Of a stretch of DNA of 6,996 bases, positions 1-6,487 are shown piece by piece. Every line of letters begins with the position of its first letter. Within the stretch, counting starts at the first letter, position 1. The DNA comes from Pseudomonadota bacterium. Its GTDB lineage: Bacteria; Pseudomonadota; Gammaproteobacteria; Xanthomonadales; Xanthomonadaceae. A program made the position numbers and the translations under genes. The notes beneath the pieces were generated by a model. That model was not told the origin of the DNA. It made no database searches and was given only the letters and a program-made list of their open reading frames with translations. The stretch lies in NCBI GenBank assembly GCA_023430045.1, contig JAEZCF010000132.1, positions 1 to 6,996 of the forward strand, read 5' to 3'.

Positions 1-27
1 GCACAGCCGACCACGGGTCGGCTCTAC
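1..27 (-). repeat. SMAG-like REP element (GTAG hairpin repeat)
   Basis: Read on the minus strand, the element starts with GTAG (27-24). It continues with AGCCGACC (23-16), loop CGT (15-13) and GGTCGGCT (12-5), which form a perfect 8-bp stem with a 3-nt loop. A GTAG tetranucleotide at the foot of a short GC-rich hairpin is the signature of the SMAG repeats of Stenotrophomonas maltophilia, a REP family of the kind mobilised by RAYT transposases. It lies about 100 bp upstream of the M61 peptidase start, and any partner copy of a dimer would be left of the window. It could also act as a terminator or mRNA-stabilising hairpin for a gene ending off the left edge, but no U-tract is visible. The structure is seen directly; the family assignment comes from known SMAG architecture. 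Confidence 0.8.
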
Positions 28-124
28 GATGATGCGACACGCCGCCTCGCGACATGACCTTTGGCCATGGGTACGCGGGACGCACGCGCCTAGTATCGAG
101 CGTTCCCGACTGCTGGAACCGTCC

Positions 125-2008
125 ATGAAGACCCGTGCCCTGGTGTTGTCCATCCTGCTCGCCGCAGCCTCCGCGCCGACGCTTGCGCAGACACCACCGC
201 CAGCGCAGAGCGCCTGGCCGGGCACGCTGCGCATCAATGTCGATGCACGCGATCTGGATCGGCGCATCTTCAAGGTGACCACTACCGTGCCGGCGAAGCC
301 CGGTCCACTGACGCTGCTGTACCCGCAGTGGATCCCCGGTAATCACTCACCCACCGGGCCCATCGACAAGCTGGCCGGCCTGCAGGTCACCGCCAATGGC
401 CAGCCCCTGAAATGGACGCGTGACCAGTACAACGTCTACGCCTTCAAGGTGGACGTGCCGGAAGGCGCCAGCGAGATCGTGGCGCGCTTCGATTTCCTGT
501 CGTCGCAGGGCGGCAACCAGGGCCGCGTGGTGATGACCCCGGAAATGCTCAACCTGCAGTGGAATGCCAATTCGCTGTATCCGCAGGGCGTGGATACCCG
601 CAACCTGCAGGCGCAGGCCAGCGTGACCTTGCCTCGCGGCTGGTCCTACGCCAGCGCGCTGGAAACCGAGCGTCGCGAAGGCGATACGGTGGTGTTCAAG
701 CCCATCAGCTATGACCACCTGGTGGATTCGCCGCTGTTCGCGGGCGAGCACTACCAGCGTTTCGACCTGGCTCCCGGTGCCAAAGCGCCCGTGCACCTGA
801 ATGTCTTCGCCGATGATGCCAAATCGTTGAAGGCCTCCGAAGACCAGCTCAAGGCGCACCGCGCGCTGGTACGGCAGATGGACAAGCTGTACGGCGCGCG
901 TCATTTCGACCATTACGAATTTCTGCTTGCCCTGACCGACAAGCTGGGCGGCATCGGCCTGGAACATCACCGTTCGAGCGAGAACAGCGGCCAGCCGGGT
1001 TATTTCACCGAATGGGACAAGACCTGGCTGGGCCGCGACCTGCTGCCGCATGAGTTCAACCATTCCTGGAACGGCAAGTACCGGCGCGGCGCCGACCTGG
1101 CCACCGCCAACTTCAACGTGCCGATGGGCGACAGCCTGCTGTGGGTGTACGAAGGCCAGACGCAGTTCTGGGGACAGGTACTGGCCGCGCGTTCGGGACT
1201 GTGGAACCAGCAGCAGGCGCGCGACATGCTGGCCAACGTCGCGGCCGTGTATGACCGCGGGCGCCCCGGGCTCGCCTGGCGTCCCCTGCAGGACACCACC
1301 AACGACCCGACCATCGCACAGCGACGTTCGCTGCCGTATCGCAATTACCAGATGAGCGAGGACTACTATTCGGGCGGACAGATGCTGTGGCTGGAAGTGG
1401 ACGGCAAGCTGCGTGGCCTGACCGGCAACCGCCGCAGCCTGGACGATTTCGCCAAGGCGTTCTTCGGCATGGATGACGGCGCCTGGGACGTCAACCCGTA
1501 CACCTTCGAAGACGTGGTGGCCACGCTGCAGACCATCGCACCGTACGACTGGGCGGGGTTCCTGCGCGGACGGCTGGATGGGCACGGCTCGCTGATCGGC
1601 GGACTGGAACTGGCCGGTTGGAAGCTTGTTTACCGGGATACGCCCAACGATGCCCTGAAGGCCGCCGAAGGACGCGCGAAGTCGGCCATCCTGACCTACT
1701 CGCTGGGCGCGATGGTGAGCGATGCCGGGGTGGTGGGCGATGTTGTCTGGGACAGTGCCGCATTCAACGCCGGCCTTGCACCGGGCATGACCGTGCTGGC
1801 GGTGGATGGGCGCTCCTACAGCAGCGAGCGGCTGAAGGATGCAGTGGCCGCATCGTCAACGCGCAAGGAGCCGATCACCCTGCTGGTGAAGAACTTCGAC
1901 CGCATCGATACCATGCGCATCGACTACCACGGTGGCGCGCAGTATCCCGTGCTGGAGCGGATCGCCGGGACGCCGGACCGGTTGGCCGAACTGTGGAAGG
2001 CGCGCTGA
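125..2008 (+). CDS. Secreted M61-family zinc metallopeptidase with PDZ domain (glycyl aminopeptidase-like)
   Basis: The product is 627 residues, normal for family M61, whose type member (Sphingomonas glycyl aminopeptidase) removes N-terminal Gly or Ala from peptides. Residues 1-21 form a clear Sec signal peptide (Lys/Arg start, Leu/Ala core, cleavage after TLA). An M61 N-terminal beta-rich domain covers roughly 35-210. The catalytic domain carries GGIGLEHH (275-282) and the zinc motif HEFNH (His309, Glu310, His313). Glu343 in VYEGQT is the likely third zinc ligand. A PDZ domain spans about 520-605. I chose the ATG at 125 because it gives the clean signal peptide and has a weak GGA 7 nt upstream. 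The ATG at 29 would add 32 residues that mask the signal. TAGTAT at 91-96 is a possible -10 without a convincing -35. The gene converges on the TonB receptor gene and probably acts in the periplasm. Confidence 0.93.
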   Translation: MKTRALVLSILLAAASAPTLAQTPPPAQSAWPGTLRINVDARDLDRRIFKVTTTVPAKPGPLTLLYPQWIPGNHSPTGPIDKLAGLQVTANGQPLKWTRDQYNVYAFKVDVPEGASEIVARFDFLSSQGGNQGRVVMTPEMLNLQWNANSLYPQGVDTRNLQAQASVTLPRGWSYASALETERREGDTVVFKPISYDHLVDSPLFAGEHYQRFDLAPGAKAPVHLNVFADDAKSLKASEDQLKAHRALVRQMDKLYGARHFDHYEFLLALTDKLGGIGLEHHRSSENSGQPGYFTEWDKTWLGRDLLPHEFNHSWNGKYRRGADLATANFNVPMGDSLLWVYEGQTQFWGQVLAARSGLWNQQQARDMLANVAAVYDRGRPGLAWRPLQDTTNDPTIAQRRSLPYRNYQMSEDYYSGGQMLWLEVDGKLRGLTGNRRSLDDFAKAFFGMDDGAWDVNPYTFEDVVATLQTIAPYDWAGFLRGRLDGHGSLIGGLELAGWKLVYRDTPNDALKAAEGRAKSAILTYSLGAMVSDAGVVGDVVWDSAAFNAGLAPGMTVLAVDGRSYSSERLKDAVAASSTRKEPITLLVKNFDRIDTMRIDYHGGAQYPVLERIAGTPDRLAELWKAR

Positions 2009-2054
2009 GTCGCAGTCCACTCGGTCCGGCGGACGCGGCGTGGGCGGCTCAGCG
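2003..2054. terminator. Inverted repeat across both convergent stop codons; possible bidirectional terminator
   Basis: The left arm CGCTGAGTCGC (2003-2013) contains the TGA of the M61 gene. The right arm GCGGCTCAGCG (2044-2054) contains the complement of the receptor gene's TGA. In the plus-strand transcript they pair over 11 bp with one G-U; in the minus-strand transcript that pair becomes A-C. A smaller hairpin, GTCCG (2024-2028) with CGGAC (2030-2034), lies in the 30-nt loop. There is no T-run on either side, so this is not a textbook intrinsic terminator, but it is the only structure in the 40-bp gap between the converging genes. Confidence 0.35.
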
Positions 2055-4835
2055 GAACTGCAGGCTCAGCAGGAAGTAACGTCCCAGCGGATCGTCCAGC
2101 CCGGGCATCTGCCGGCCGCTGCCGATCCGATGGTTCACCGGCGTCGTGTCGAGCAGGTCGTGCACGTCCAGCGCCGCGACCAGCCGCGGGCCGAGCCTGC
2201 GCGCCATGTGCAGGTTCCAGCGCAGCTGCGCCGGATTCATGCACTGCTGCCGCTCGCGTTGTTCATCCGGACAGCGCTCGCCTGCAAGCCAGGCGCGGGT
2301 GCGGCCGACACGGTTGCCGCGCAGTGCGATGTCCCACGCGGGGTTCTGCCATTGCACGGCGAGAATGCCGGCCACCGTGGGCGTGGCATGGCCACGCAGA
2401 TCCACCGGGTCGTTATGGGCGCGCCGGCGGCGTAGTTCCTGTTGCCTGAGGCCGTCGAGGGAAAACAGCCACTGGCCGTTGTCGCCGGTGTCGATACGGT
2501 ATTCACCACGCAGCACCCAGTTGCGTGAAGTGGTACGTCCGATGTTGGCGAACGACAGGCGCAGGTCCTGCAGGCGCCCCTGGTCGTCCAGCTGCCATGT
2601 GTCGGGATTCCACAGCGCATCGCCGGGTTGCAGGGCAAGGATTTCGTTGCGCAGCTGGACGATGTTGTGGGTCAGCGACAGCGAGACGGTGTCACTGGGC
2701 ATCCAGTTGGCGGCCAGCGAGTGGCTGCGCGAGGTTTCCGCCTTGAGTTCATCGTTCTCCAGTACTTCGACCTCCACCGCGCAGCCACCATCGCCGAGCG
2801 GCCTCGCGCACGGTGGCAGGGCCTCCGAGGAAGGCAGGCCCATCAGTCCGAAATACGCGGGGGGCCGCCGTCGCTCGAACAGGCTGGGCGCACGATAGCC
2901 TCGACCGCTGGCGAGCAGGAACGACCAGTGCGGATCTGGATTCCAGCGCAGGCCGGCACGTGGCGAAAACGCGGATTCTCCGCCGTCGCGATCAATGCGG
3001 GCGGCCACGTCCAGACGCAGGGTGGAGGCAAGTGGCAGGCCAGCCTCGGCATACGCCGCGCTGCTCTGGCGCGAAAGGCGGCGCTGCTCCACCGGCAGAC
3101 CCAGCGCCAGTTGCCCCTTGCCCAACAGCGGATCGGGCAGGGAGGTCCAGCGTTCAAGCCGAAGGTCGACGCCAGTGGCGAGCTGCACACGGCCGCCGGG
3201 CAGCGTCATGAGTTCACGCTGCACGCCCCACCACCCCTGCCATTGACCGGTATGTCCATGATTGCGGATGGCTGGAAACAGTTCATCGGCCAGTCCCGGC
3301 GGCAGCGTCGAAAAGCCGGGAAGGAAGTCCAGCGAGCGTGCCGCGTCCAGCAGGCGTTCACTGCGGACCGCGCCGTGGGTACGCAGGTCCACCTGGCTGC
3401 GCTGCGCGCTCAGGCCGGCATCCCAGCTGCGCCCGGGGCGTTCGCGGCCGATGCCCACGGTGAGGTCGCCTTCACTGCTGCGCACCCGTGGGCTGACGTT
3501 GCCACCTTCCTGCATCACCACATTCAGCAGCGCGCCGCGGTTGAAGTTGAGCGCCACGGCGGTAGGGCCGAGTTCGAAACGCTGGCGGCTGTGGCTCGCA
3601 CGTGCCTCCGCGTAGGCATAGCGTCCTTCGCCACGCTCGTGCCGATAGCGCAGATAGGCAGCCAGCGTATCGGACGCGGGCTGCAGCGAACGCGGTCGCG
3701 CGCTGTCATACCAGCAGCCGTCATCCCGTTCCTGCAGCGGTGCATGGCATTGCGTGGCCGGGTAGTAATCACCGTTGCCCAGGATCAGCCCGATGGGGTA
3801 GAGCGAGGTTTCCGCATGCCAGCGACGACGATCGCCGGCCACGTGCTGGATACGGTGCAGATCGATGCCGGCAAACCATCGATCACCGTCGGCCCGCACG
3901 CCGCCGTTGGCGACCTGCATGCGGTACTGGTGGCCATCTCCGTGGCTGCTGGCTCCGGTCTGCAGCAGCGCTTCGGCCGCATCGGCCTGGTCGCGCAGGA
4001 TGATGTTGACCACCCCGGACATCGCATCCGCTCCATAGATGGCCGACGCACCGCCACGCACCAGTTCGATGCGTTCGACAAAACTGAGCGGTATGCCGCC
4101 CAGATCGGTCAGGCCGCCTTCCTCCAGCGACACCATCGGATATCGCGGCAGGCGTCGACCGTTGACCAGGAACAGGGTGGCGCGCGGGCCCATGCCGTCC
4201 AGACTGGTCGTTGCCGCTGCCCCCACGGGGAGATACAGCGAGTCGCCGCTGTCTGACGTGCTCAGCGGCGGGTGACCGCTCATCCCCGGCAGATGCCGCA
4301 GCAGGTCGTACAGGGTGCCGTAGCCGCTGCGCAGGATGTCCTCGCGCTCGATCACCGTCACCGGCAGGGTCACCTGGACGGAGGTGCGTGGCAGGCGGCT
4401 GCCGGTGACATGCACCGCAGCCAGCTCCGTCTGTGGCGGCGGAGGAGGACGCGCAGCGGGCCGTTGCACGTCGACCGTCGCCGCCACGGACGGGACAGCC
4501 GCGCGGCGGCGCACCACATAGCCGCCGGAGGGTGTCTGCCGGATGTCGACCGGCGCGGCGCTGACAAGCTGCGCCAGGGCGGCCGCTGCACTCTGCATGT
4601 CCAGTGCGCCATTGCTGTGCAGATCGGCCAGTTCGCGGCGATCGAACACCAGTGCCAGGCCACTCTGCCGCGCCCACTGCTCCAGGGCCGGTACCAGTGG
4701 ACCGGCAGGAATACGGTAGACGGATGCGGTGGTCGCATCGGCGGCCGCAGCACCGGCCGCAACACCGTTCGCCGCCATGCATGGCAGCAGGGCCAGACCC
4801 AGCAGGGTGCGCAGCAGTGCCGCAGGGGCAGGCAT
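2049..4835 (-). CDS. TonB-dependent outer-membrane receptor with STN signalling domain (FecA-type transducer)
   Basis: The product is 928 residues, starting at the ATG at 4835. Residues 1 to about 27 form a signal peptide ending near VAA. An STN domain (about 40-108, YRIPAGPL onward) is the periplasmic segment that contacts FecR in transducing receptors. A proline-rich linker (P130-P134) and a TonB-box-like stretch ELAAVHVTG (137-145) follow. The plug (about 150-282) contains LVNGRR and VERIELVRGGASAIYGADA. The beta-barrel fills the rest, with the family motif GYRAPSLFE (646-654) and an aromatic C-terminus ending LSLQFR. Three closely spaced Cys pairs (363/374, 676/685, 855/865) probably form disulfide-closed extracellular loops. 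The ORF could extend to 4904, but that overlaps the FecR gene by 61 bp and hides the signal peptide. It is the last gene of the sigma-FecR-receptor operon. The transported ligand is unknown; iron-siderophore, heme or peptide substrates are all possible. Confidence 0.93.
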   Translation of the reverse strand: MPAPAALLRTLLGLALLPCMAANGVAAGAAAADATTASVYRIPAGPLVPALEQWARQSGLALVFDRRELADLHSNGALDMQSAAAALAQLVSAAPVDIRQTPSGGYVVRRRAAVPSVAATVDVQRPAARPPPPPQTELAAVHVTGSRLPRTSVQVTLPVTVIEREDILRSGYGTLYDLLRHLPGMSGHPPLSTSDSGDSLYLPVGAAATTSLDGMGPRATLFLVNGRRLPRYPMVSLEEGGLTDLGGIPLSFVERIELVRGGASAIYGADAMSGVVNIILRDQADAAEALLQTGASSHGDGHQYRMQVANGGVRADGDRWFAGIDLHRIQHVAGDRRRWHAETSLYPIGLILGNGDYYPATQCHAPLQERDDGCWYDSARPRSLQPASDTLAAYLRYRHERGEGRYAYAEARASHSRQRFELGPTAVALNFNRGALLNVVMQEGGNVSPRVRSSEGDLTVGIGRERPGRSWDAGLSAQRSQVDLRTHGAVRSERLLDAARSLDFLPGFSTLPPGLADELFPAIRNHGHTGQWQGWWGVQRELMTLPGGRVQLATGVDLRLERWTSLPDPLLGKGQLALGLPVEQRRLSRQSSAAYAEAGLPLASTLRLDVAARIDRDGGESAFSPRAGLRWNPDPHWSFLLASGRGYRAPSLFERRRPPAYFGLMGLPSSEALPPCARPLGDGGCAVEVEVLENDELKAETSRSHSLAANWMPSDTVSLSLTHNIVQLRNEILALQPGDALWNPDTWQLDDQGRLQDLRLSFANIGRTTSRNWVLRGEYRIDTGDNGQWLFSLDGLRQQELRRRRAHNDPVDLRGHATPTVAGILAVQWQNPAWDIALRGNRVGRTRAWLAGERCPDEQRERQQCMNPAQLRWNLHMARRLGPRLVAALDVHDLLDTTPVNHRIGSGRQMPGLDDPLGRYFLLSLQFR

Positions 4836-4846
4836 CGCGGTCCTCA
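4836..4846 (-). promoter_or_regulatory. Receptor ribosome-binding site overlapping the FecR stop codon
   Basis: On the minus strand TGAGGA (4846-4841) holds both the FecR gene's TGA (4846-4844) and a GAGGA Shine-Dalgarno (4845-4841). It lies 5 nt before the receptor ATG at 4835. This fixes the receptor start and implies translational coupling: ribosomes finishing FecR sit on the receptor's binding site. Only 8 bp separate the two genes, which leaves no room for a separate receptor promoter in the gap. Confidence 0.8.
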
Positions 4847-5809
4847 GTGCGCGCGGCGCAGTTCCAGCGCGCCGTCCCCGCGCTGCTGGGCCGCAATCGA
4901 CCACCCCAGTTCCAGGGCGGACAGCAGTTCTTCTGCATCGCCGGCGCGGAACGTGCCGCTGACGGCCAGATCCGCGATGGCTGGATCGGCGATGACCAGC
5001 GGCGCAGCCGTGTAGCGGTTCATGCGTTCGACCACGGTGGACAGCGGCGCGGCATCGAATACCAGGCGGCCGTGCTGCCAGCTCTCGGCCGCTGCGGTGG
5101 ACAGCCGGGGGCCCGGCTGGATCCGGCCGGAGGCGAGTATCTGCAACTGCTGTCCAGGTGAAAGCGTGTGCCGCGCGTCGCCGCTGCTTACTTCCACCAC
5201 GCCCTCCAGCAGCGCCACCTCCACCCGCCCATCGTTCAGGCGTTCCACCTGGAAGGTGGTGCCGATGTCACGGATGCTGCTGCCGCCGGCCCGCATGCGC
5301 AGTGAGCGCGACGAGGGCGCGACCTGCAGCTGTACGCGCCCGCGCTGCAGTTCCAGCTCGCGCCTGCGCCAGCCCAGGCGCACGCTCAGCGTGCTGTCGG
5401 CATCGAGCGTGGCGATGCTGCCGTCCGCCAGCGTGAGCTGCTGCGGCGCGCGACTCACATTGGCATGTACCTGCGGCGATGGATTGCCGTCGGTGTACAG
5501 CATCCAGCCCATGCCGATGGCCAGGCAGACACCTGCGGCTGCAGCGGTCGCGGGCAGCCAGCGGCGCGGCTGCGGGCGTGCGGCACGTGTTGCGGCGGTG
5601 CGCAGCCACGGATCGCCGGCCAGCCCGGCACTGCGCTGGTGCAGTGTTTCCGCCTGCACCCACGCCCTGACATGCGATGGATCCTCGGCCAGCCAGTCCT
5701 CGAAGGATTCGCGCTCGGCCGCCGTGCAACCCGCTGCCTCCAGGCGTGCGACCCAGGCACTGGCGCGCTCGAAGGTCATCGTGTCGTCTGCGTCGCCGTC
5801 GCGATTCAC
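4844..5809 (-). CDS. FecR-family transmembrane anti-sigma factor / sigma regulator
   Basis: The product is 321 residues, a normal FecR length. Residues about 12-52 form the cytoplasmic FecR N-terminal domain (DUF4880 type: A-W-V-A-R-L, AERESFEDWL, DPSHVRAW), which binds the sigma factor. A single membrane segment covers about 84-105, preceded by twin arginines (82-83). The periplasmic FecR domain spans about 115-210 (LTLADGSIATLDADSTL, RDIGTTFQVE, VALLEGVVEVSSG). The C-terminal part (about 247-300, LVFDAAPLSTVVERMNRYT) resembles the STN-like domain that meets the receptor's signalling domain. The start is GTG at 5809, supported by GGAGG 6 nt upstream; the next in-frame ATG (5779) lacks a good Shine-Dalgarno. 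It overlaps the sigma gene by 4 bp (GTGA). Family knowledge says it relays receptor occupancy across the inner membrane; whether it inhibits or activates its sigma factor here cannot be read from sequence. Confidence 0.93.
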   Translation of the reverse strand: MNRDGDADDTMTFERASAWVARLEAAGCTAAERESFEDWLAEDPSHVRAWVQAETLHQRSAGLAGDPWLRTAATRAARPQPRRWLPATAAAAGVCLAIGMGWMLYTDGNPSPQVHANVSRAPQQLTLADGSIATLDADSTLSVRLGWRRRELELQRGRVQLQVAPSSRSLRMRAGGSSIRDIGTTFQVERLNDGRVEVALLEGVVEVSSGDARHTLSPGQQLQILASGRIQPGPRLSTAAAESWQHGRLVFDAAPLSTVVERMNRYTAAPLVIADPAIADLAVSGTFRAGDAEELLSALELGWSIAAQQRGDGALELRRAH

Positions 5810-6363
5810 TCCGGGCCTCCGTCAGTGTGCAGAGGATCCGGACCCAGTTCCCTGCGCAGGCCCTGCAACGCACGCGCCACGTGCTTTTCCACGGTCTTTG
5901 CGGTGATGCCGCAATGCCGGGCGATCTGTGCGTAACTCATGCCGGTGACGCGGTTGAGCAGGTACACCTCGCGGGCGCGCTCGGGCAGCTTGAACAGCGC
6001 CTGCCGCAGCAGCGCGATCATCTGGCCGGATTCCGCCTGACGCAACGGGTCCGGCGAGGTGCTGGCCGGTTCATCGCTGCCGTCGCGCTCGGCAAGCGAC
6101 AGATGCGGGCGTGCATGTGGCGAGCGGCCGCGGTCGGTCAGGCGGTTGCGGGCGATGCGATACAGCAGCAGGCGAAGCGTATGGCCATCATGCGTGCGGT
6201 AGCGGATCAGCCGTTCCATGCAGTCCTGGGCAATGTCCTCGGCATCGTCCGCGCCGACTCCGCGACCGCGCAGAAACGCACACAAAGGATCACGCTGCTC
6301 GCGCACGAAGGCGATGAAGGCGTCGGGGACATCATCGGAGGGGGCGGGCGTGTTGCGGCACAC
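5806..6363 (-). CDS. FecI-like ECF RNA polymerase sigma factor
   Basis: The product is 185 residues, typical of group IV (ECF) sigma factors. Sigma region 2 covers about 16-80, with ADDAEDIAQDCMERL and the LLYRIARNRLTDRGR segment that contacts the -10 element. Region 4 covers about 115-172, with LPERAREVYLLNRVTGMSYAQIARHCGITAKTVEKH, whose helix-turn-helix (about 142-162) reads the -35. Region 3 is absent, as expected. Its position directly ahead of a FecR gene and an STN receptor gene places it in the FecI-type cell-surface signalling group. An in-frame TGA at 6393-6391 limits the start: GTG at 6363 is the only standard start that keeps region 2 whole, but it has no Shine-Dalgarno. CTG at 6381 has GAGG 7 nt upstream and would add six residues. 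The family call is secure; the exact start is not. Confidence 0.92.
   Translation of the reverse strand: MCRNTPAPSDDVPDAFIAFVREQRDPLCAFLRGRGVGADDAEDIAQDCMERLIRYRTHDGHTLRLLLYRIARNRLTDRGRSPHARPHLSLAERDGSDEPASTSPDPLRQAESGQMIALLRQALFKLPERAREVYLLNRVTGMSYAQIARHCGITAKTVEKHVARALQGLRRELGPDPLHTDGGPE
5810..5820 (-). promoter_or_regulatory. FecR ribosome-binding site deciding a GTG start
   Basis: On the minus strand GGAGG (5820-5816) stands 6 nt before GTG (5809-5807), inside the 3' end of the sigma gene. The GTG overlaps the sigma gene's TGA (5808-5806) as GTGA, the classical stop-start overlap of coupled genes. This favours the GTG over the ATG 30 nt downstream. Confidence 0.75.
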
Positions 6364-6380
6364 GGGAAGCGGAACGGACA

Positions 6381-6419
6381 GGGGTGAACCTCAGTCTGCA
6401 GGGATGAACGCTTCACCCC
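6381..6419. repeat. Three GGG(G/A)TGAA octamers: competing hairpin arms or operator in the sigma-gene leader
   Basis: On the plus strand GGGGTGAA lies at 6381-6388, GGGATGAA at 6401-6408, and the inverse TTCACCCC at 6412-6419. The first and third are a perfect 8-bp inverted repeat, 31 bp centre to centre. The second and third form an 8-bp stem with a 3-nt loop and one mismatch, which becomes a G-U pair in the sigma-gene mRNA. The first two are direct repeats spaced 20 bp. The cluster lies 18-56 nt upstream of the sigma GTG. It may be a dimer-binding operator or a switchable mRNA structure; the repeat itself is certain, its role is inference. Confidence 0.6.
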
Positions 6420-6475
6420 GTTTTACGCGAGCGCGATCCGCTGGGGAAGCCCATACGCGCACCCCCTCCACTGTG

Positions 6476-6487
6476 AATGAGTTCATT
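6476..6487. promoter_or_regulatory. Fur-box-like palindrome AATGA-GT-TCATT
   Basis: The site is a perfect 5-bp inverted repeat with a 2-nt centre, followed by a T-rich run (6486-6493). The classical Fur box core is AATGA-TAA-TCATT with a 3-nt centre, so this looks like a Fur half-site pair one base short. It lies about 115 bp upstream of the sigma gene and 85 bp upstream of the ClpP-like gene, within the divergent promoter region and just before a TTGACG. Iron control by Fur would be typical for such an operon, but the spacing mismatch keeps the call tentative. Confidence 0.3.

Noticed and set aside
29..124. Use of the upstream ATG at 29 for the M61 gene.
   Set aside because: It adds 32 residues ahead of a complete signal peptide, and the start abuts the SMAG repeat. 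The ATG at 125 is better.
347..1585. A 412-codon open frame on the minus strand inside the M61 peptidase gene.
   Set aside because: It is fully antisense to a gene with a signal peptide, zinc motif and PDZ domain. Its product shows no recognisable domain and is typical of long antisense frames in GC-rich genomes.
2628..4256. A 542-codon open frame on the plus strand inside the receptor gene.
   Set aside because: It is fully antisense to the TonB receptor. The product is low-complexity in Ala, Gly, Arg and Gln with no domain, and there is no independent support for expression.
4776..4784. Possible lipobox at the cysteine of the receptor signal peptide (ALLPC).
   Set aside because: Proline at -1 does not fit the lipobox, and the signal peptide continues to a normal VAA-type cleavage region.
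4836..4904. Receptor start at 4904.
   Set aside because: It would overlap the FecR gene by 61 bp and bury the signal peptide behind 23 Arg/Ala-rich residues. The ATG at 4835 has a good Shine-Dalgarno.
3883..4938. A 351-codon minus-strand frame overlapping the receptor N-terminus and the FecR end.
   Set aside because: It is out of frame with both recognised proteins, and the product is Arg/Ala/Pro/Cys-rich without motifs. It is a frame shadow.
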